A DNA stretch of 64,000 nucleotides, taken from contig NBAZ01000010.1 of the NCBI GenBank assembly GCA_002794735.1, forward strand, positions 558,001 to 622,000, given 5' to 3'. The notes under the pieces were generated by a model that was not told where the DNA came from, ran no database searches, and saw only the letters and a list, made by a program, of their open reading frames with translations. Each line of letters begins with the position of its first letter. Positions within the stretch are counted from its first letter, which is position 1. Of the stretch, positions 12,839 to 25,025 are shown one piece after another. The translations under genes and the position numbers were made by a program. The stretch comes from Pyrrhoderma lamaoense (taxonomy: Eukaryota; Basidiomycota; Agaricomycetes; Hymenochaetales; Hymenochaetaceae).

Positions 12839-14994
12839 TGTCGTGTACGATTGTTTCGATATTCAGTGAGATGCGACTGTTGAAGAAAGCTTTTTATAGT
12901 TGCGAAGGAGAGCAGGGCATGCGCTGGAGAGTGGATTATGTTGTTTGCGGATAGCAGCGAGACTTTTTAAGCAGGACGGATTAAAATACTAAGAGATCGG
13001 TGGAGGGAAGTCCGAAAGCGAGGATGCGGAATAAGCCCCCACTAGCATCGGCAACGAGTTAATTCACAAGATCTCTTGATCCATTTGTATCGGAGGGATC
13101 TGAAGAACTAGAAACGCCGTGGACGTACGGCAAAGCACTGCATACGCGATCGTTGTCATTGATGTGTTTTATAATGCGTTAGCACAGCACTAAAGCCTTT
13201 GTCGAAGTAAGAAAGAGAGAGTATATCGTCAAGACGAACATCACAAAGGCACGAAGGGAATCATCCAACCTCGTTCAGTGGTACTGTAGCTCATGTTCTC
13301 GGAATACTCAACCCATAATGATAATACAACACCCGAGCGTGATCGCACTCATCTCACCCAATAGTCTCAGGGTCTCTCTCAGCCTGAACTTGACTACCGT
13401 TAACAAATCATTCATCTTCTCACATCATGCCCATTAATGACGATGATTTGCATCCGCTCGAAAAGAAAATAAGAAAACAGAGATATGGGTGACCTTTGAT
13501 GTTCTCGAACATTACGAAAAAAGAAAACAGATTAATAGTGTGACAGCTTTCCATCACAGATTTCCAGCAGATATTTTGAAAACAAGTCGACAAAGTGTAG
13601 AATGTTTAGAACCCTTTTCAAACGCGACACCCTTTCGGAAAATGACACAAAGGCTAGGGCTAGCGTTAGTCCTGAACTCAAAGAATCGAGTGGGCCACAT
13701 AGCCACAGTCCATCGCTCTCTCTTTCTCACTCTCTTAGCTTCTGTGGTTATCGGCCACCTCGGCTTTCGTTCCTAACCACCCCTTCTTACATTATCTCCT
13801 TCCAGTGATACAAGCGAAAGGGTTAATACACGCAAAAGTAATCAAACAAAAAACGGAATCTCATTAAAATTGACGCGTAAAGGGCTCAATCGGCGCCGGG
13901 ATGGAAGGGGAGCGGGCGGGCGGGAAACGGTTGTGTGAGCCTCGTTTCTTATTAAAGGCCAAAACGGATTGTCGCCAGCCCCTGCATGTGTTTTGAATCC
14001 GGGGCGACCGCATTTTATCGTAAACCGTTTATCTATCTGTCTTTGACTAACTTGCAATTCGCCCCTTTTGTTCCCATGTGTCTAGCCGCCCGCCCCGCCC
14101 TTTTGTTCCTTTTTGTGTACTTGCTTACCGTAAGCTCTAAACACAACTCGCATGCACAGTCAATTGGTGACTCCCCTCACTTTTGTGTCTGTCTTGTACT
14201 CTATATCGCCAGCGCTGTATAATATTCTGTGCAGGTTGTACAAGTATACTCGCTTGCCACATAAACTGTCTATAATAATCGGTTTGATGCAAGTGGCTCA
14301 AGTTAAACGAAAATTCATATTCATACACATATAACATTTAGCACTTTAACGATTCCGATTCAACATAGGTCTGGTTTTCCGCAGCGTATTTGTCCTAAGT
14401 GATCATTGGAAATTTCACGTTTTAACTGGTTTCTATCGTTTTCGGAATCAAACCAGGCAATATATTAACTTTTCATACATGTTCCAAAAGCGCTGCTGTG
14501 ACATTTTTATCCTTTTCTTTCTTTCCGCAACCCTCAGGAACGTTTAGAGAATTTAATTATGACCTCCTTGGCAATCCCCTCTTACCCACCCGACCTCCGA
14601 CTCTCCGACAACAGGACGGAACCAAGACAAGGTACGAGGTACGGAACACACCAAACAAGGGAGAAACGTCATCTTAGCAACATTTACATTGTCATAAAAC
14701 CAAATGATTCAGAACTTATTTTTTTCGCGCTCTCCGTCCACCCGCGTCCCTGCTCCTACCTATATTTAGATGGGGGGGGGGCTCGAGGCTCGAGATCGCT
14801 CTCTTTCCCTAACAATAAAAAGAAATGCTTCCGTTCCTCCCGATGTTTTCGGTACTTTGTTTCAAGTACGAGATATATCTCACACTCTCTTATAACACCA
14901 ACTCACACATATTGCCCTTCCCCACCTAAGCTAAACTATACGCAGCACTGAAATGACCGGAACTATCCGAATGTGTGTTTACCTTGTCGGTGAT

Positions 14995-15037
14995 AATAGT
15001 AGTAGTAGTAGTAGTAATAGTAGCAGTCGTAGTTGTA
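14995..15037. repeat. (GTA)n trinucleotide repeat
   Basis: About seven consecutive GTA/TAG units continue into degenerate GTA/GCA/GTC units. A second short TAG tract lies near 15820-15835. Confidence 0.8.
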
Positions 15038-16363
15038 GAAAAACATTTTATTATTATGTTAAAGAGGTGAAACTTACCACAAATTAAAAAGAAGAAGCAA
15101 ATACCATACTTTTCTCTTTCCCTTTCTCGATACGATATACATAAATACAATATGTTCATCCATTTGTGAGAAGAAAAAGAAAAAGAAAAAGAAGGGGGGC
15201 CACTAGACGTTAATATGACTCACCTCAGTTCGTTAAATATCCAATGTGGCAAATCCACAACAAACCTTTTTTAAAAAGAACCCCTAGCCGGTGATGATTG
15301 ACGAGTGACGAGTGAAAATCCATGGAGCTTCGCCGTAAGTGCGGTCGAATGGATAGTTCGTGTGTTGGATCATGTATCAATGTGTCTGTTATAATGTATG
15401 TATGATATTTGAGATTTGTTAGTTGTTATTAATAAAAGCTTCTTTAGTTAGTTAGTTTCTATGTGGAGGTCGGAAGATAGAGGATTTTCCTTCCTTCCTT
15501 ATCACTAGAGACGACAATAACTTTCTTCATGTTTTCTGTTTCTATTTAGAGATCTCATTCATTCATTCATCTTTTTAAGCATAAGAAATTAAATAAACTT
15601 AATCCGCGATTCAAGATATCATAACTACGTAGCGTTACCCCCCCCCCCTACTCATCTTTCTTCACGGTTAATCAAAAATAAAAATAACAGCAACGAGAAA
15701 CAATAACTAGCGAGTTACCTCAATAACAAGTAACAAAAAAAAGTGATATTAACAATAATACACATAACTCATTTCACAGCATACCACTTCCCATGTACTC
15801 ATTACTCGATAAACTTAGTATTAGTAGTAGTAGTAAGTCGGGGCCGTGAGCCCGATATGACTTGTATGACTTGTAGCATGCATGTTGCTTGAAAAATGCG
15901 GTTTGTAACTTTTAACTTGTACGTTGTATGTTGTATGGTGTACGCTGTACGTGACTCAGGCTAGTAAGTTTTCGTTTTTTAAATCACGCTCTATAATCCA
16001 TATCCCGTACCATGATCTATAAAAACCAAATTATACATCCTAAGCTCCGGAGGAGGGTCGGGATCTTCGAGTAATGACACGTTTCATAATTGGATTGAAA
16101 AGGGGTGGCGGAACGTGTGCGGGGGGCGGTATATCAGGGTCTCTGGGTCTCGGAGGCTCGGGGGGCTCGGGAGTGAAAGACGTGATGTCAGATTTGGGGT
16201 AAAACTGCGGATTTGTTCAAAGAGTTTTTGACACGTCGAATATTGAGCACAGCTCACCACTAGACATAATACATAGCATACAGCTCACAATACATATGAT
16301 TAGACACATAGCACATAGGCACAAGACTGATAAGCTAGTTTAAAAGTTATATACCGGATTCTA

Positions 16364-16425
16364 AAGCGATGAAAAAAAATGAAAAAATGAAGAAATGGAA
16401 AAAATGAAGAAATGAAAATTTTGAC
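16364..16425. repeat. A-rich ATGAAGAAATG-type imperfect tandem repeat
   Basis: Repeated ATGAAAAAATGAAGAAATGGAAAA-like units, interrupted by single G residues, are followed by an AGAGAG-rich stretch and poly-T. Low-complexity intergenic DNA. Confidence 0.7.
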
Positions 16426-19400
16426 AGAAAAAGAGAGAGGAGAGGGAGAGAGATGAGTTCACTCTTTATTTTTCTTTATTTTTTTCTTTTAACAGTAAAC
16501 TTAATCCAACTGGACCACATCCCCTCCCCATCCTATCCCGGAGTTCCGTTATACGTACACGTACTGCCCCAGTATAAGGAGGTGGCGAATAGGAGACTGC
16601 ATGAAAATGTATAAGTACAAGTATAGCTCCCACACCTCCACCCTCACCCTTTCACGTATGAGCTGTGTTCATGTTATCTCTTTAATGAAAAAAAAATGAG
16701 AGACTTTTGATTGGGCGCTTCTTTTGGTTGCATAAAGTTTTGTATTAAACCCACAAGAACTCGCCGCCGTTATACATAGCACGCACGTACTAATAAGAAT
16801 GTTACTATTATATCGTTATGCCCACATGTACGTTGTGTATTGCGTGTTGTGTGTTGTACATTGAGCACAATCACAGTGTTTCATTATTTTAGGACGGGGC
16901 AGGGGGATTTACTAGGTTTGGTCTAGTGGTACTATTGGACTGAGTAGGGCGCCTGGAAAGGTGATCCCATCAAAGATTGAATTACTGATTTTATTAATTG
17001 GTACCAACTACATGTATGGATAGATGTACGATGCGTACACATGACACCATACGCCCTCTAACCTCTATGATCTATGATTCCATGATTCCATGACTTGTCT
17101 ATGTATCAAGATTTTAAATTTTTGTTATGAGCTCTGTTGCCCTTTTTTTTCAGAGAGAGAGAAAAAGAGAAATATACATCGAGTTGACAACTGAGGCCAC
17201 AGCGACATCACTCACTTCTATATCATTCCGTATTTTTTATAGAAAAGTAACGGATGAATCCGTATGCAGACACGAGGGAAGGAAGGAAACATAGGTAAGT
17301 ATGATTCTTTGTATTAGTGAACATAAACTTAAAAAATGTGATTTAGCATGCATTTAATGAATCACCTACAACAAACTTCCTCAAGATTCAATTCCGAAAT
17401 ACAATACTTGTTTGCCCTCCAGTCAAGGTGAGTGAATTAGTATTTCCATCTAATCGTATATTAACTGACTAGGAGCTTCAATTGAAGTTGAGATTGATCC
17501 GATAGTGCAAGTTTAATTTGATTCATCTATAATGTTGCTAGGTGATTTAGGGCTTCACAGAGAAATAGAACAAACTAGCAAATTAAGAAGAAGGAAAAAA
17601 AAAGAGGGAATTCGGATCATTATGCCACGTTTATCCTTATCTAGACGCCAAGTCTCTATCAAACTGATCAAAGGGATGGAGAGGTCGGCGAAAGGGGTTG
17701 GTAGACAAAAGACAAGACTCAAACTGAATGGATATAGAGAGGGAAGGGGGGGTAACCTAGCACAACACGATCTTACCTCAAGATAGCGATGATCCCGGCT
17801 TCTTGCACAGCAAGATAACTCCTCAGGTCGTTACTTCGTACGAACGTACCGGAGGTTAACTTAATCTCTTTTACTTTGTTTCTTTGAAACGTAGTCAACA
17901 AATCGAGCTCGTGCAGGAGTTTCAACAGAAATTAACATGACTATATTTGTTGTCATGAGATAGTCTCTCTCCCTCACCATACCCTTCTTCTCCCCGTCAA
18001 ATTTATGCGGTAAGTCGTCTATTTTTAGATTAAGACAACGTACCCGCAGTGGCTTTGCGCCACGTAAGCTTCTTTTCTATTTATTCCTATTCCCTTTATT
18101 CGTTTCAGAGGCACAAGCACATGGGGACATGTGTTTCTTAACCCTGGGCCGAACTTTGAGCTTCTTTGATCTCACACCTAAAGAAGATGATGTACAATGT
18201 GAGGAGGGGGTTCTTTTGACTCGTACCGCATCTTTCAGTTCCGTCTCTAGTATTGTATTGAAAGAAGTAGCGTATGGAATCCTGAAACATCATGTTATCG
18301 TTGAGGGTATAGTAGCGGAGAATGTGTTCAACCCTAAGCATATCATTCTCGATTTCATCTTGAAACCACCCTCTCCTTCTTCCCTCTTAGCATCATCTGT
18401 TGACACGGAACGCCGACTGCTGAGAATGACTGTTTTGTGTTCGGGACGAGAAGTTGTATCATAGATCACAGATGTGTGACGGGGAAACCAGAAAATTTAG
18501 CGATAGCCTACTTCCGTAATTTCCTATCTTGACCAGAATCATCGGACCGTTGCTGTCAACTGAGTAAAAAAAAAAGGGCATAGAAGTTCTCCAACTCCCC
18601 TAGATTGAATATCTTTAGTTTACCCCCGGAACGGATATTTCCACACCTAATTCCGAGTAATCAATGCTATCATATTTCCAGTGTTGTCGCCATCAAACAC
18701 TGTAAATAGAATTCGAGGGCGGGAGGAGAGGGAACAAAAAGTGTTAATTATACAAGCTATGGCCCGTAACTCAACGTTTCATGAGGTTCCACTCCCGGCG
18801 AATAGATAGACCGATTTCCTTTCTTGATCTTGGCAAAGGCGTACTCGGGATTTTTTTTTCTTGATGATCATAAGGAGAGACAGGAATGGCTCGTCAAAAC
18901 TAAAGTTTGAAAGAAGTGGCGGAAGGTTTTCGGTTTTTGATGTCTATAAAGTCGGCGCTGATGAAAGATTCCATGTGCGCACTGGGTGATCTCATACGGA
19001 AAGAGATTAAGCTTACATATTGGGTATGAGTTAGTGAAATGGAATTAGGCTTGTAAAGTAAACCTACCGGAAAAAGATCCATGGTACACATGCTTACATT
19101 ACCCAATGGAACGGTATCAAGAAAACTCAATGTGATTTTAAAAGCAAGCACATGCCATACCTCTGTCTGTTTCGCGGCCTGGTGGCTGATATGTGGTTTG
19201 GGGAAGTAAAAATAGGTATATGTATGGATACAAATTCAATTTTTTCGCTAGGCTAAGTGTCGGTGTCTGGGTGTCTCACCTCATAAATATCTGTTTTCCG
19301 ACCCATAGCCAGAGAAGAGCTAAATTGTCAAGTCAAACTCGAAATAACGGTTAGATAGGTTCAATGTTGATGGCTGTGAGTCAGTAATTGGTAGTGGGAA

Positions 19401-19938
19401 TTTGCTTTAATCGTCGCCTCCTATTTTTTTTATCAAAGCCTATCCATGATTTGATATTATATAACCCAGCGCAGCAATGGCTCTTTTGTGGCAGTATCTT
19501 CCGATTATACTCTTTCGCGTAACTAGAGGGCATGGAGGAGCGCTCCGATGTCTATATGAATTTGTGAATGAGTAGGCTGTTTGTGGGGTTGGTTAGGAAT
19601 TATCTCAGTATACGAATGACTCAATGAGGTACTGTCACTACTCGTCACACTCTATCGTTATTAAGCTGATTAGTAATGTAACAAATTGTTTGCACTAGTT
19701 TACTATGAAATGACCAATACCGTGCAAACTTGTCTTGTAGGTCACGGTGTAGCTACAATGTTTAGAAACCACAGATTTGAAGTTATTAAGCCGGAGAGCC
19801 TCGTACTTCGGCTGGTGTATAGGCTAAGACACTCATCCACCATTAGCGTATCATCTATACAGTATTATCACAATATATTTCATTTGAGGAGAACGTATTC
19901 TGAGGTATACCTATAATAGGCCCACTTCTGACACAAAC

Positions 19939-20184
19939 CTAATATCTCTTAGCCGCTTCTCGCGTTTTCTTCATATACTTCTTAAGCCTTTCAAGAAGAT
20001 CTTCTAATGACTTCAGAAGTTTCTTCGCTTTCTTGTAATCACTTTTCGCGCTCTCATACTCCTTTTTTCGCTTCTCAACTACCTTTTTCTTCATTTTGAC
20101 ATCCTCTTCCGCTGTTCTCACCTGTTTCCTCGCTTCTTCAATAGAAATGCCGATACCATTTTCTCCAACCAGTGTCTGAGACAT
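19939..20184 (-). CDS. Small coiled-coil protein (81 aa), function unknown
   Basis: Single-exon ORF whose composition is far from random. After MSQTLVGENGIGISIEEA, residues 18-81 are almost entirely Lys, Glu, Arg, Ala and spaced Leu/Val, and end in AAKRY. The heptad-like spacing (EEDVKMKKKVVEKRKKEY, KKLLKSLEDLLERLKKY) predicts one long amphipathic helix or dimeric coiled coil. There is no signal peptide, TM segment or known domain. It stands alone between a gene-poor region and the Cys-rich membrane protein gene. It could also be an exon of a larger gene, but no flanking exon was identifiable. Confidence 0.5.
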   Translation of the reverse strand: MSQTLVGENGIGISIEEARKQVRTAEEDVKMKKKVVEKRKKEYESAKSDYKKAKKLLKSLEDLLERLKKYMKKTREAAKRY

Positions 20185-21540
20185 GTTTTCTTACCCGTAT
20201 AGTCCTATTATTTTTCAAAGCAGAAATCCGGCAAAGAGTAGATGACTCTAGTTCTCTCATGTATTATGTTTCATATTTAAACAAAAACAATTTCAAAGTA
20301 GCGGGAGAAATTACGGGTTTGTTCTGCAAAGTGACTTACTATGACGTTGTGGACAAAATACGTTAGATTCCTTTTACCAATTAGACTGTGTAAAGGACTT
20401 GATAACATTTGGAGTTGCATCTAGATCTTGCCACTAATGAATGTAGATTAAGGTCAGCAAAGTAGCAACATTGAGAACAATAGCACATTCTCGATATTTC
20501 AAGAAGTATCATTCTCCTTGAATGTCAATTGAGATGAAATCTATTTGCATGTGAATTTATTATCCGATACGATTTTCATCTTAGTTACTCTCGCAAAGAG
20601 CTTTTTGAAAATGTGGGGTAGTTTTACTGCATTAGTAAGGCAAATCGTTTTAATAAACGATGATGATCATTGCTGGCCACAAGTAGAATATAGATGAGAC
20701 ACTCCGTCTCAAGACTCTCAGCACCTGTACAAGCGATTCTATAGGCAGTAGTCCTACAATAACACAGCAAGGTTCGTGTAGACGATAGATACGATATCAA
20801 CGGTAATGTTCATACAAAGGGTGATGGGTGTAGACATTTGCAAATTCAAGTCCGTGTTTTCACCTTCCATTACAGAATCCTTGTTGGGGAAAAAGCCGAT
20901 ATTACTGTCTAGTTGATATCCTCACCCCTACATCGATAACTCCATATGAAGGGAAGATTATAACCGCGGGGAAGAAAGGTATATGCAAAGCAGTAGACAA
21001 AACTCATCCTAAGCAGTACCACATACGTCACAGTGACAAAAGAATAACTGATTTTCACGCACGCCTCCTGAATGATCCCCACTAGACTATCAGAATAAAA
21101 GGGGATGTTGGAGGACGCGGTCGCTTCATCGCGTCAAGGATGGATATTATACATAGTAGCACTGTGCATCCATGTATGAAATTTTGGATTTGACAGAAGC
21201 TGACTACGCCAGACGGACCAAGATAGGCGGTGTAGATACAGAAGGTCCTGCAATTTCCTAGTCTTCGGGGATCGCGATGTAATGGTATCTCCTACGGCTG
21301 GCTCTCAGTCTAGGTAAATAGCCGCTAATTTGTTTCCTTTGAAATAGCCGAAAGGTGGTCAGGGAAATCCATTCCCCTTCATTGGATGCCACAAGTTTCA
21401 TACTGGTTGGTGGAGCCAAGAATGGTGGTACGAGCTTGGGAGAGTACACCCAAGACCTGAGAACATTGGACAGGGAGGCCAACCAGTGAAACGGAAGCAT
21501 CTGAGTACTCTCATTCATCAACTTCAAATATCAGGCCCCA
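20185..21540. other. Intergenic, no supported gene
   Basis: Upstream of the coiled-coil ORF and downstream of the Cys-rich membrane protein gene. A 89-codon minus-strand ORF (21258-21527) lies just past that gene's stop. It may be 3' UTR or an alternative last exon, but it shows no domain. Confidence 0.45.
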
Positions 21541-22373
21541 TTAGTCTTTCGCCTTCCTCAGCTGTGCCTGGTCGCACAGGAGCAAGCACAGCACCCTTCC
21601 GCCCATAGCAGCCCAACTATTACTTGATGCTCTGCGTATTCCAACTCCAATTCGTAGAGCTAACCGCTTAGCACGTACAGAGCGCATGCGCTCTGTACGG
21701 ATCAAGACACCAGTAAGAGCGAGTGCGCTGAATATGACATTACAGAGTACGAATTCAAAGAAATCCCCACGTTCTTTTGGGACAAGTCTCCCACAAGATT
21801 CCCAAGCCGGCATGTTTGCTGGAGGTGGTCTGCCTGGATGGTGTGGGGGAGAATTTGAGAAACTAGAGTTTCTGTGTGCGCTTTCATCTTCCAGTGAGGG
21901 ATCTAAAGGAGGCACTTCATGCTCGATGTTAGGAATTGCCGTAGACGATACGCAGTGTAAAAGTCTTCTATTTCCAAATGGTTGACAGTATGGTTCGTTC
22001 ATCTGAGCGTTCAAATGAGCTCGATGTGAATATAATAATTGAGTTATTATTGATATTAACTAACGCACCTCCTCAGCGGGGCAGGGTTCACATGCTCCAG
22101 CAGGATGGCAAATAGCATTCTCTTCATTCAATTCTTCGTCACGTCTTAATATTGTATAACTATTTACAATTTTAAGAGTTTGTTCTGGTTTGACATCAGT
22201 CCTGAAAATGGTAGTCGTTGTACTTGGTCGGGCCCAAGTATCCTCGTTCAACAAGGAGAGCACTAAGAGAAATCTAGCAGGACGGAAGGTCAGCTAATCA
22301 AGGAGACACTTGATATCAAATTTTCACCAATGACTTACAAATATAATGGCGTACATGATTTATAGATTATCAT
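21541..22373 (-). CDS. Cys-rich single-pass membrane protein with CEPCP motif
   Basis: Exon 1 starts at the ATG 22371-22373 and is spliced (donor gtaagt, phase 2) so that an N-terminal signal-like sequence is completed as LFLLVLSLLNEDTWA. The lumenal part is Thr-rich and then Cys-rich: CHPAGACEPCPAEE, spliced at 22014-22060 (acceptor gctcag) to MNEPYCQPFGNRRLLHC. A Pro-rich linker follows, then AWESCGRLVPKERGDFFEF and one TM helix (VLCNVIFSALALTGVLI), then a basic cytoplasmic tail. The order signal peptide, Cys-rich ectodomain, TM and basic tail recurs, from memory, in uncharacterised fungal proteins and loosely resembles the JTB family. I do not assign a function. The C-terminal end (stop at 21541) is less certain than the rest. 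Confidence 0.68.
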
Positions 22374-23123
22374 TGTCAGGAGAGATATGCATAACCGTAA
22401 TGTTGGCAAGTAACTTGTGACTTTGGTTCTTCTAAAGCAAGGCTGTACAAGCAAAAGACTTGTGATATTGTTGTCACACTCGTCACATCACACCACGTTT
22501 GTGATAGTCGTCGCTCGGCTAACTCAATTTCATTTGACAACCAGGTTAACCCTTCTTATCTCGGAGCTGAGAACATTAATACAAACAGATATCTATACAG
22601 CCCGTGTGATCCAGGTAGTCAAGGAGGTATGCTTGATCATGATTCGAAGATGTCAAATATACTTTCAACATTGTTAAGACAAAGCGTATGTGCACTTATA
22701 TTTAATACGATTAATATACAGGAACAACTATGAACAATAAGAGCGTACAGGAGTCGAATGAGATACAGCAACCAGCACGATGATCACAAAAATCAGGACA
22801 GAGATTAAAAACGATGCCAACGAACGTCTAATTTAGTACTGGGCCTTTGATTCGATTTGTTCCCACAAGACAGCGAAGATTGATCGCTCCTTACGCTTCC
22901 AAAATGATGTGTATTTCTAGTTGAAAGCTAGACAGATAGCCTCCTGAGATGCTTACTCCCTCCTAGAGGGACATCCCACCCCCTCTTCCTTTGACTCTAT
23001 ATTTTCTTTGAGCTGGCCTCTGTTTTCGCTGTGCAAGCCATAGCTATCTCTTTTAGAAAACTTACTAGTGGTACTAGAATATATACTTAAGATACATCAA
23101 GACGACACGAAAAAGGTTACAAA
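22374..23123. other. Intergenic, divergent promoter region
   Basis: 750 bp between the divergently transcribed Cys-rich membrane protein and receptor genes. An 86-codon ORF (22417-22677) has no recognisable features. No specific regulatory element identified. Confidence 0.45.
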
Positions 23124-24701
23124 ATGTCGGACTCGACTATACAAGCACCAGTTAATTATATATATACCTCGCAAGACCGGATTGGTGTCATAGTAAGCCC
23201 TTTCTCGTCAAATGTACGAACTTATACCTGAATTGCATGTATTTTGTTGTAGTTTCTGGTCGTCGCTGGGTTCGCATCTATCACGGCAGTGATTGCAGGC
23301 GTTGTGGTAGATTTTCATAACTCTTATCAAACTTCATCTGCTCACATGTATCTGATTTTATAGTATTACATATTTTACATTAAACGCACAAAAACCTTCC
23401 ACCGCACCCATATAGCACCTTATCTGGCATCGTTACTGTTGGCAAATGTGCTGCAAGCTATCGGGACAATTATGAGTGCCCGGTGGATCCAGCAAGGGAT
23501 TGTATATGATGGAGGGTTTTGTGCCAGTCAAGGTGCAATAAAGAACGGTGCAAATGTCGGGACAGCTATCTGGTCTTTCACTATTGCAGCACACGTCTTC
23601 AATCTTCTATTCTTAAGATGGAAACCTTCACGATTCGGCACGATAATAACGCTCATCGTGGGTTGGCTGGCAGTACTGTTGATTGTTGCTAGTGGCCCAC
23701 TTGTATTTGAAACTCCTGACAATCCTTATTTTGGTGTTTCTGGGGTCTGGTGCTGGATAACAGCAACGTATCCTGAGCAACGGACATATCTGGAATATTT
23801 CATCGTAAGCGCATCCAAATTAGTATAACGGTGATTCAAAATGATTAAACCATGTCACTGGCTTTACAATAGGAATTCTATCCGCTGGCTTAGGTTTCAT
23901 ACTCTATCTACTTGTACTACTTCGAGTGAGAGGTAATTTGGTGAAAATTGAAGATAAATGGTCTCTCAAATGGGTACCACGTGGTGAAGCCTGGCAACTT
24001 GCCTTTTCTCGAGATATGCTAGATAATGCAATGCTGAAAGTTGTGAAGTTCATGGTTTGGTAAGTCAATTGAAGGAAGTAATCGCGTTTGTACTAACCAT
24101 TATTATGCCATTTTATCAGGTATCCGGTTCGTCTAATTCTCTTGATTTTTGAATGGCTTGCCGATGTGTTATTCACCTTTGTCCGTTTTCTAGGTGGCAT
24201 ACAGTCTACTTGTGATTCCGATTGCCATAGCCAGATTCAGCTCATTCATGGGGCATCACGTCCCATTCTGGGTCACAGTATTAACGGACATGATGTTCAA
24301 CCTCACTGGTAATTTGCTACAAATTCAATTAATATTATATTTCTCAAACTGAATTTATCCGCAAAGGTCTGGTCAATACCATCCTCTTCATCAGTACCCG
24401 CAAGATCTTGCCGGACACCTCTAGTCTTCCTCAATTTACAACTCCAAGGAACGAGACAGCCTCACAGTCAGAGGTTAAATATGGAGTAACGCCCTTCGTT
24501 TTAGACCCTGAGCAGATAAAGGTTGCCAAGATGTACCTGTCGGATGATGATCTGAGATCAAATAGATATGGAGCGGGCTTGGATGTCGGCCGCGACAGTC
24601 ACAGTCATGTCCAGGAACAACGAGAGTTAGATGACGTTCCAGACTTCGTAGTCCTCCCAAGCTTGTCCTTTGCTTATTCCGCGCAATCAGCACGACATTA
24701 A
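23124..24701 (+). CDS. Seven-TM G-protein-coupled receptor-like protein
   Basis: Exons begin at the ATG 23124 (MSDSTIQAPVNYIYTSQDR) with introns at 23193, about 23307, 23803, 24060, 24127 and 24310. Hydrophobic segments run in order: FLVVAGFASITAVIAGVV; IAPYLASLLLANVLQAIG; TAIWSFTIAAHVFNLLFL; TIITLIVGWLAVLLIVASG; FILYLLVLLRVRGNL; VAYSLLVIPIAIARF; and the MFNLTGLVNTILFI helix. A polar C-terminal tail follows. The pattern fits fungal Git3/cAMP-receptor-like GPCRs that sense nutrients through G-alpha and cAMP; the ligand is unknown. At the 23871 acceptor the downstream frame (ILSAGLGFILY) needs one extra base, most simply a G after the AG. A G-alpha gene lies 24 kb away, but nothing links the two directly. 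Confidence 0.7.
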
Positions 24702-25025
24702 AGTTGCCATTTCCTATTCAAGTCGATGTGTTTTAGTGTATTAGTTATCGGTTTAAGTCTTCAAGTATTGTGTTTCTAGAACAGTTGCCCTTCTTTCTTT
24801 TCAGTGTATCATCACATTCTTTGCTTTTTTTGGGACGTTGATAGTTGTTATTATAGTGATGCAGTGCTAGTCACAGCATGTATATTTATCCTTACATTTT
24901 TTTTGCTAGTTGTGAAGACAAAACATTAGTAGTATGTGGACAACTGGTGGGTAACATTACAGGTTCAAAATCAGAAGAGAAGCATAATAGACTCGCAAAG
25001 CAATAAAGGCATGCATTGAACAGTA
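24702..25025. other. Convergent intergenic spacer
   Basis: Shared 3' region between the receptor gene (+) and the DIM1 gene (-). T-rich; no ORF or motif of note. Confidence 0.5.

Larger units (their letters stand above)
12839..19938. other. 7.1-kb gene-poor, simple-sequence-rich region
   Basis: I find no spliced gene with a recognisable domain here. Unsupported ORFs include 13489-13776, 14559-14951, 17532-17786, 18129-18464 (111 codons, plus) and 18900-19151 (minus). The DNA is marked by homopolymers (G near 14773, C near 15640), trinucleotide and A/G-rich tracts, and CT-rich runs resembling fungal core promoters. It may hold a long UTR, a non-coding RNA or decayed sequence; the sequence alone does not tell which. 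Confidence 0.5.

Noticed and set aside
14559..14951. 130-codon plus-strand ORF
   Set aside because: Composition follows local CT-rich and homopolymer DNA; no domain, and a G-run of uncertain length lies inside.
18129..18464. 111-codon plus-strand ORF as a gene
   Set aside because: No recognisable domain or flanking exons, and the opposite strand is also partly open; kept only as a note in the gene-poor region.
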